From Prorocentrum cordatum (taxonomy: Eukaryota > Sar > Dinophyceae > Prorocentrales > Prorocentraceae): a stretch of 34,324 bases of DNA. Of the stretch, positions 28,549 through 34,324 are shown piece by piece. The notes beneath the pieces are model-generated. The model was given only the letters and a program-made list of their open reading frames with translations. It was not told the origin of the DNA and did no database searches. The position numbers and the translations under genes were made by a program. The stretch is from contig CAUYUJ010017802.1 in NCBI GenBank assembly GCA_963575745.1, forward strand, positions 112,501-146,824. The letters run 5' to 3'. Position 1 is the first letter of the stretch, and each line of letters opens with the position of its first letter.

Positions 28549-29040
28549 CTTGGGTTACCCATTGTATGAGCCAAATTCGGGTAGACGTAAGACTCGGGTT
28601 CGGGGGACTCGGCCCGACGGCGCCATCATGGAAATGGCGCGACCCAGTCTGAAATTTGACGCGGGCTCCCGCTGCAAACATCCCACGAAAACTGGGCCGT
28701 CAGAATCCAGCACGCGCTCGTCAGAAAACGCCCTCAAACGTTCACCTACGTTTCTTCCCGTCCCCGCCGGCGCGGCGGCCCTGCCAGTGAGCACCGGGAG
28801 GAGGAGGAGGCGGAGGAGGAGGAGGAGGAGGAGCTCCGGCTTGCTCGAGTCTTTACGTGGCCCCGACAACTGCCGAGCAGCAAGCACCGCGGACCCTCCG
28901 CTCGCGCGGCGCCCGCCCGGCGAGGGCGAGCTGGCACCGCTCCGGGCGCGTGCCCTGAGCCGGCACCTCGGGTCGGTGGCGCCAGCGGTCGGCTGCACGG
29001 CACTGCGGCGCTGCGAGAGAAGACGTCTGGCCGCCGCTAG
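28549..29040. other. No supportable gene; short (GGA)n
   Basis: GC-rich sequence with a short (GGA)n at 28797-28833. Frames on both strands lack motifs. Confidence 0.45.
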
Positions 29041-29164
29041 CCCTCTACAGGAGGAGTACTCAGAAGTACTCAAAAAAAAACGCTAATACCAAAAAAATGG
29101 TCTGGGGACGACTTGGGGGAGCATTCGTGCGAGATCCGCCTGTAGGGGGACATGCCCGACCTAA
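29041..29164 (-). mobile_element. TIR element, copy C, minus orientation, one end truncated
   Basis: Read on the minus strand it begins TTAGGTCGGGCATGTCCCC (from 29164), continues CTACAGGCGGAT as in copies A and B, contains TCGTCCCCAGAC and ends TACTCCTCCTGTAGAGGG (29041). The outermost part of the second TIR is missing or replaced. A possible flanking duplication (CGCTTGGC at 29165 against CGTCTGGC upstream) is only 6 of 8 and not convincing. Confidence 0.75.
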
Positions 29165-29406
29165 CGCTTGGCGGACGAGCACCCTTCCTCGTCCGCGCTC
29201 GGCGCGCGCGCGCGCCTGTGCCACGCTGGCTCTGGCACGCGGCCAACGTGCTCACGGCCTCCTCGACGGCGGCTCCGCGGCAGAGCTGTGGCGGCAACGG
29301 GATCGCCCGGGGCGCGCGTGGCAGCAGTCCCGAGGAGGGGCTCGCAAGTGCCTGGTACCTGCACCCCAGTTCCCTCGAACTGAAGCGGCTGCTGAAGCGG
29401 AACAGG

Positions 29407-29535
29407 GTATGAGGGAGGAGGTATGAGGGAGGAGGGAGGAGGGACACGGCGGAGAGAGGAGGGAGGGGAGGCGAAGGCAGAACGGAGGCGGACGAGGAGG
29501 AGGAGGAGGAGGAGGAGGAAGAGGAGGACGCAGCA
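29407..29535. repeat. GA/GGA-rich tract
   Basis: GGGAGGAGG and GGA triplets, purine-rich on +. Confidence 0.85.
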
Positions 29536-29745
29536 TAGAAGGGAGCCGCCGCGCTTAGCACACACGGCCACTTTCAAACGGGCCCACTGCTTTGGAAGCA
29601 GGCCGAGCGCTGGGAAGAGGCACCTCTCGATGCCCACCCTGGGGATCGCGGCGGAGAGGCGCCACAGCGCAGCTGAGCAGTACAAGAAGAAAGTGAAAGT
29701 GAAAGGCTCAGACTTACGGTTAATTCGCGAATTCATCAATATGGA

Positions 29746-30748
29746 TTAGGCGTCTAGGCGTAGCCAGGCGACCTCTGGATCGGCAACCTGCAACCGCCTC
29801 TGCCCCGAAATACTTTCAAAGCGATGCAGATCGGCAGGATGCCTGTTGGCGCTAAACCTATGGATGTGGGAATGGCCCCGCTTGGAGTCTGGGGGCGGGG
29901 GGCAGGGGTCCAAAAAGGATGACGCCCTCCACGTAGATATCCCTCCGCACACCAGACACATGACTACCTTGCCAGGGGCCACGAAGAGTTCGCGCCCCAT
30001 GGCCGTACTAGAAGGCAGAACACCTTTACGCGGGCAGCTCGGCCACGGGGCGGGCACTCGGCGCAGTCGAACCCCCACGGGGGAGCCTCACGGCGGGCCT
30101 TGCACGGTGGCTTCGGCTCATCGGAGGAGCGAGGGCGAATGCGATCGGCAGCAGCAAAAGGCGGCAGCGTCGACGTCGCCACGGAAACGCATCCCCCTCT
30201 CGCCCTCGGACGGAAACGCGGGTGGAGGCGAGGCGAGCAGGACGAATGCAGAGGGGCATCTCTCCGCGCTCGGCTCCGAGGCGGCTCTGGGAACCCTTCG
30301 GGTGACCTCGAGCGCTCTCGGATCCCATCCGCGACTCCTTCCCGCAAGTGCCCCCCCCCACCCGACCAATCTATCGCGAGCAGCGAGCTTTGCAGGACAA
30401 ACTCGGCGCGCCAGCATCTTGCGCTGGGCTTCGGAGCGGGCGTCACGGCCACAAGTGAAACACCTCCACCCCACACGCACAGCGCACTGATTATGTAAAT
30501 AGTTGTGAACTCGACCAGCCCCCCCCTCCGCCTGCGACAACCGACGGCGACGACGCCCATCGAAACGTTTCTGGCCTGGGGGGGCGGCCCGCCCCACATA
30601 TAAAGCGCGTGCCTTGGCCATCCAGACAAGTGTATTCTTGGCGGCAATGAAACGAGCTTTCACGGCCTTCACCTGGGCCTTCGGAACCGCGTGGAGGCCC
30701 CTGCCCTGGACGGCGGCAAAATCGGCCCAGCGACCCCCCGAGCCTCAA
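29746..30748 (-). pseudogene. LINE ORF2 C-terminus, Cys-rich
   Basis: Minus frame 30748-30118 continues after RNase H with KAQVKAVKARFIAAKNTLVW and then WRCFTCGRDARSEAQRKMLA followed by VCPAK. Frame 30078-29746 has VVMCLVCGGISTWRASSFL and a nearby PC, H and HP, that is C-x2-C...C...H, resembling the zinc-ribbon-like tail seen at the end of such LINE polyproteins. Two CxxC modules therefore occur in tandem. The region between them (30118-30078) needs a frame change. It may aid nucleic-acid binding (inference). Confidence 0.5.
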
Positions 30749-30827
30749 GCAAACGACCTTTCTGGTGGCCTGGCGTCTAAATAATTCTCAAGTCTGGGAT
30801 CAGTCCTCCAAAACCCTCAATTCTCGC

Positions 30828-32207
30828 CTAAATCTCGACCCACAGATCCGCATCCGGTCGCCGCGGCCAGCAGCACCATCGCTTGCCTCTTCCAGGGCCC
30901 TGCGGCAGCTCAATGAAGTCGGCGCGCACTGACAGTGGAAGCAGGGCCGCCCTGGGGAGCTGGGCAGCAGCATGCATCTCGGCTCGCAGGCTGGTCTGCA
31001 TCGGGCCAGGCAGAGCCCCGAAGACGCACAGCTCGACCGTCGATTCTGCGACTTGGGCGAATCCCCATCCCGCTCGGGCGGCCCCCTTCCAATAGTGGCA
31101 CGCGTGGCAGGCCCCGTCCGTAAAGACAACTCCTGACACAGCCGAACAATCCCCATGGATAGAATGCCACTCCGTCGAATCGCCGCGCGGTGGTACAGTG
31201 GGCAACCAAGCCTCGGAGTAGAGGCCGCGATTCCAAAACCAAACAGAAGTGGCGGGATATGGCAAGGCCTCGATATCTGCATCGTTGTAGAGCGAATTCC
31301 CCCCGTCGCCCGTCGCATCACATACCCAAGAAATATGGAGGCAGCCAGCTACATTGCGGGAGCATAGTGCACATGTGGGGTTGTCAGCATAGCCGAGGGA
31401 ATGGCGACGGACAGGCGGCCATAATCCCCCTATGACCAACCCACGAAGTGTGCCCGCCTGTTGGAGAGGCAGAATGCGCGGGAACTCGGGGTCCTCTTCT
31501 TCGCGGGCCCGCCGTAGGACAGCCAGTACGGGGTCCAACCAATAGCCCATTGGAGTCTTGGGGCCCAGCTGCTCAGAAGCATCTCGGTTGGGCCCGTCGG
31601 CCCAGTCGACCCACAACCTCCGCACGGCGGCGTCGCGAGCAAGGTCCTTGAGCGCGCAGGGAGGGAAAGTCCTAAGGTCCAGAACGTCTCCACGATCCGT
31701 CCGAACATGAAAGGCAGAAGACGCGACCCATCCAAGATTTTTCATAGCGAGCACCGCGGCCCCCGCAGGTCCTCCTACACGCCCCCAAGGACGTGCAGCT
31801 TGAAGCACCACTGGCTCCGCACGCTGCCACGCCAGTTGCAAAGTACCGCGCAGCCCCGAGCCCCAACACAGGAGGCCCCACAGGCATATAGGGTCGACCC
31901 AAGCCGTGATCTGCGGATCTTGCGACCCCCCACCGCGGAGGAAGGACGAAAACCAAGCGGAGCCCTCCTTCCCAGGCTCGCACCACGAGCCCCTGAGGGC
32001 CGCACGCATAGCTCGCACCAGTGGCGGCGGCGCCCCGTGTACGCCCATCCCATGCGCGAGAGCAGATGGGATCGCAACCCTGGCAAATCGGCAGGTCAAC
32101 TGCCCTGACCTCTGGACACGTCGGAGTCGTGGACGGCGCCTCCGCATCTCGCGTGGCCGGCTACGCAGTCGTGAGAACTTAAGCGCGCTCCCTGAAGACA
32201 CTTCCAT
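30828..32207 (-). pseudogene. LINE ORF2 middle part with RNase H, 459-codon frame
   Basis: The longest motif-bearing frame in the window. The first 300 residues cover the RT thumb and connection region, including a Cys/His-containing NPTCALC...GCLHISWVC segment (C-x2-C...H...C), which may bind metal. Residues about 345-430 form RNase H: GVVFTDGACHA (Asp), LRAEMHAAAQL (Glu) and SVRADF (Asp). The frame ends at 30828 after DADLWVEI. The next RNase H block (GRWADFAAVQGRG) lies in another frame just downstream at about 30690-30735. A start codon at 32207 is incidental, as the frame follows the RT by a shift. Confidence 0.7.
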
Positions 32208-32209
32208 AC

Positions 32210-33204
32210 CTAGGACTTCCAGCGAATCGAGGGCACGATACCCGCCGTGACTGTCATCTTGCTCTTGGCGGGAGCCAGTTCTATAGACTGCAATGCATCG
32301 ACGACCTCTTGCAAGACATGACAGGCACGTTTCAGTATCCTCTCGCGGCGGGCAACAATCTGCATCGCGAGATCGGCAGCATACACATGTAAAGCCACAT
32401 CAACCGAGACCGAGGATGTCACCAAATCGTCGAGGGGAGTGAGCATGACCAACTGTAGCATGCACATCGCCAAACTACATCCAGGTAAGACCCCCCAAGA
32501 GGCCCAGACACCCTCTGAATATACTTCTGGCCACGAGAGTCTCCGAGAGGCGGCATACATCTGCAACGCGAGAACCAGCAAGGGCCCAGGAAACCCGCGA
32601 TGGAGCCCCCGCGCGCACTATGAAAGCCCATCCCACACGACCGAAGCAGTTCTCAATGTCAACAATGGCATGCGCCACACACAAGGTCTTTCTCTGAAGC
32701 GGATGCGCCTCTCCATGAAGCAAGACTCGCGCTGCAACGTCTGTCGTCGAACGGTTGGCGCCCAGCGCCAAGTCGTCACGACCGAGCTGATTCGCCAAGT
32801 CTCTCACGAAACCAAATCGGGCCTTGGCCCACAGGCGATAGAGCGAAACCAATAGGGCGATCGACCGGCAGCCACACGCAGGCTTCTGGAATAGCGCTCT
32901 GCGCACCTGCAGCATGCACCCAGGCCAGGCCCCCCACTGTTCGCACATGTAGAACATTTGCCCAAGATCGCCAAAGCCTGATCCGACACAGGGGCCCAGT
33001 GAGGAGGTCTCCAAGAGTCCGCTCCCACGGCAGTCCCGATGGGAAGGACTTGGCGGCCTCGCGAAGCCAGGAGGTCCCAAAGGGAGGCATGCGAGGCCCA
33101 GAATCCAGCAGACGGCCGAGTTCCTCTTGCAGGGGATCCAACGAGGTCGGGGTATCACCACCGCCCCAGATGCCTTCCCAGAAATCCCGCTGTGCATTGG
33201 CCAC
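32210..33204 (-). pseudogene. LINE reverse transcriptase, frameshifted, YAAD active site
   Basis: The RT polymerises cDNA at the nicked target. The frame 33204-32776 carries the N-terminal part (REAAKSFPSGLPWERTLGD). Then frame 33197-32475 has RSIALLVSLYRLWAK and FVRDLANQLGRD and motif A DIENCFGRV (about 32640-32665). Then frame 32581-32210 has motif B GVLPGCSLA (about 32470-32496) and motif C VYAADLAMQ (about 32360-32386), followed by an LAPAKSKMT block. Motif C should read YADD. The middle codon is GCC instead of GAC (positions 32375-32377), removing a metal-binding Asp. Three reading frames are needed, so no functional RT results. Confidence 0.75.
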
Positions 33205-33213
33205 GTCGTCGTC

Positions 33214-33900
33214 TTAACTGGAGGGGCCCAATGAGGTGTGTACCTGGCTTAGCTGCCATCCTTTCGGCTTCATCCAACTATGAACTGGCTTCGGACGGCC
33301 GCTCAAACTGCCCCGTAGCCACTGCCAGAAGCCCTTGCCGCGAGCACGTGCCACGCGCTGCCCCTCCTGATCTGCCAGCATCGCGAGGCTCGCGGCAACC
33401 GCTCGGAGCATCAGAACATCCATCCAAGTGGGTTGCGAAAAAGTTACAATGAGGTAGTACACAAGCTCGCCCAAGAGAACTGATGGCATCACTTGCGCCA
33501 ACCGCGCGGGCCGCCCCTTAGTCTCGCAGTGGCTGCCACACTGAATGATGCTTAACGACAGGAATCGATCCGTGCATGCGCACCGCGCGAGCAAGGCCCT
33601 CAACTCGACGCTGTAGTGTCCGCAGAACACGTGAATATGTAGTGCCAACGGGCCTACGGTGCGATAAAGCTCCGCCAGCAGTGCTGCGATGGCATTCACG
33701 CCCACTTCCGCACCCCGCATGCTTGGCAGGGTCGTCGCACGGGAAGAGTGGGAGCAGCTCCTTCTCGACCCCGCGGCATAGAGCTTGACGCGTGCCATCA
33801 AGGCGAGCCTGTCTCGCATCAGCGGCCCCTGGCCCGAGATGTGCATCAACCTCCATGAGTCCAATCCAATAACAACCAGGGTGCCCCAGCTCAACCGCAT
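33214..33900 (-). pseudogene. LINE linker between endonuclease and RT
   Basis: Minus frame 34056-33214. Its distal part, with LRAVAASLAMLADQEGQRVA and GFWQWLRGSLSGRPKPVHSW, has the Arg-rich helix followed by W..W..G.L....KP.H.W found in the linker of LINE ORF2 proteins. No catalytic residues are expected here. Ends at TAA beyond SLGPSS. Confidence 0.5.
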
Positions 33901-34324
33901 TCGCAGGAGGATCGTCGTCACTTTCCAGGAGCGGTGGGCACGCTGGCTTTGGCGCGCATGGGCTCGGGGCCTTGAGCTCGACGACCTGTCGCGCTCCAGG
34001 TCGAGGCCCCACACCCACAGCCATCGGATAGTGAGGGCGGGCAGGATAATCCGCAACTCGGCGAGCGCGAGTCATCGCCGCCGCAAGGCTGCCGCTGGCA
34101 ACCCAGTAATCTAGAAGGGCACGTTCTCCCGTCTTTGCCATTTTGTGCGAGCCCAGGGAAGCAACGACCAAGTGGCCATCAATCTTCCCAACAAAGTTGG
34201 GCTCGCTCAGCTTTGTCGGGATGATGTCCCAGTCCGCAGCGACAATGTGCGGGGCATGGTAGAAACGCAGCATGGATCCGAGCCTCTCCAGCCGAGAAGC
34301 AGTGTCCCCTCGCAGCGCAAGACC
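33518..34324 (-). pseudogene. LINE endonuclease domain, C-terminal half
   Basis: APE-like endonuclease nicks target DNA for target-primed reverse transcription. The frame from 34273 (open to the window edge) has IVAADWDIIPTKL, the counterpart of the GDFN motif with Asn replaced by Asp (about 34219-34245). LLDYWVASGSL (about 34088-34117) matches the IDY block, and RPHYPMAV the final catalytic His (SDHxP-like). After about residue 100 the frame loses similarity, and the sense frame appears to pass to 34056-33214. Confidence 0.6.

Larger units (their letters stand above)
29746..34324 (-). mobile_element. Decayed LINE (APE-type), truncated by window edge
   Basis: On the minus strand the order is endonuclease (enters at 34324), linker, RT, RNase H and Cys-rich C-terminus, spread over at least five frame changes. 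This is the ORF2 layout of APE-endonuclease LINEs with RNase H (for example I/R1/Tad-like groups). The 5' end, including any ORF1, lies beyond the window. The 3' end is placed at the last Cys-rich frame (29746) because no poly(A) or target-site duplication could be recognised. The frameshifts and the altered RT active site make it non-autonomous. Confidence 0.75.

Noticed and set aside
28805-29070. Arg-rich frame near 28.8 kb as a gene
   Set aside because: Driven by (GGA)n and high GC. No start context, motif or conservation can be seen.
1-34324. CRISPR array
   Set aside because: Tandem repeats here have no unique spacers of uniform length, there are no cas genes, and the context is eukaryotic.
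1-34324. Dinoflagellate spliced-leader gene or relict
   Set aside because: No sequence resembling the CCATTTTGGCTCAAG core was found on either strand by eye.

Overview
The window looks like repeat-dominated nuclear DNA from a large-genome protist, most probably a dinoflagellate. This is inferred from the style of the mobile elements (a copia-type polyprotein and LINE-type ORFs with an APE-like endonuclease, RT, RNase H and a Cys-rich tail), the GC-rich background, the very heavy trinucleotide microsatellite load and the lack of compact host genes. No species can be named, and no spliced-leader sequence was found. I see no convincing intact host gene: most long open frames here are translations of TCC/GGA, TCA or TTN triplet repeats.

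Layout. 1-8.2 kb holds no supportable gene. It is a patchwork of minisatellites: a degenerate GC-rich repeat at 0.74-2.1 kb, an 81-84 bp array at 2.43-2.75 kb, a 71-73 bp array at 2.94-3.15 kb and an 11-12 bp repeat at 4.25-4.80 kb. It also holds large compound microsatellites (3.25-3.99, 5.52-6.59, 6.92-7.14, 7.53-7.74 kb) and one long imperfect palindrome. 8.2-15.35 kb is a decayed Ty1/copia-type retroelement on the + strand in the order gag, protease, integrase, RT, RNase H, tail. It contains a tandem duplication of about 1.5 kb spanning zinc knuckle to integrase. A 139 bp TCC array and a 189 bp TA-flanked MITE lie inside its RNase H part. An 86/87 bp direct repeat brackets it.

15.4-16.1 kb is an eight-unit 90 bp minisatellite. 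16.1-25.95 kb is mixed: microsatellites, a second copy of the TA-type MITE (17.45-17.66 kb), a 100-N assembly gap inside a TCC tract, a three-copy dispersed repeat, and a second, larger array of the same 83 bp repeat seen at 2.4 kb. Two TIR elements with 8-bp target-site duplications follow, then a 1.5 kb triplet-repeat block whose left flank matches the flank of the 3.25 kb microsatellite.

25.95-34.3 kb is mainly minus-strand non-LTR retrotransposon debris. Fragments of one or more LINEs (gag-like ORF, RNase H, endonuclease start) lie at 25.95-28.55 kb. A longer LINE runs from the right window edge to 29.75 kb (endonuclease, linker, RT with YAAD in place of YADD, RNase H, Cys-rich C-terminus). 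A third copy of the 8-bp-TSD MITE family lies between them.

The genes do not form a pathway. The window is best read as a record of nested transposition and repeat expansion. The most interesting items are the two MITE-like families, the copia RNase H frame that is restored by subtracting one MITE plus one TA, and the paired 83 bp array plus microsatellite blocks 20 kb apart.
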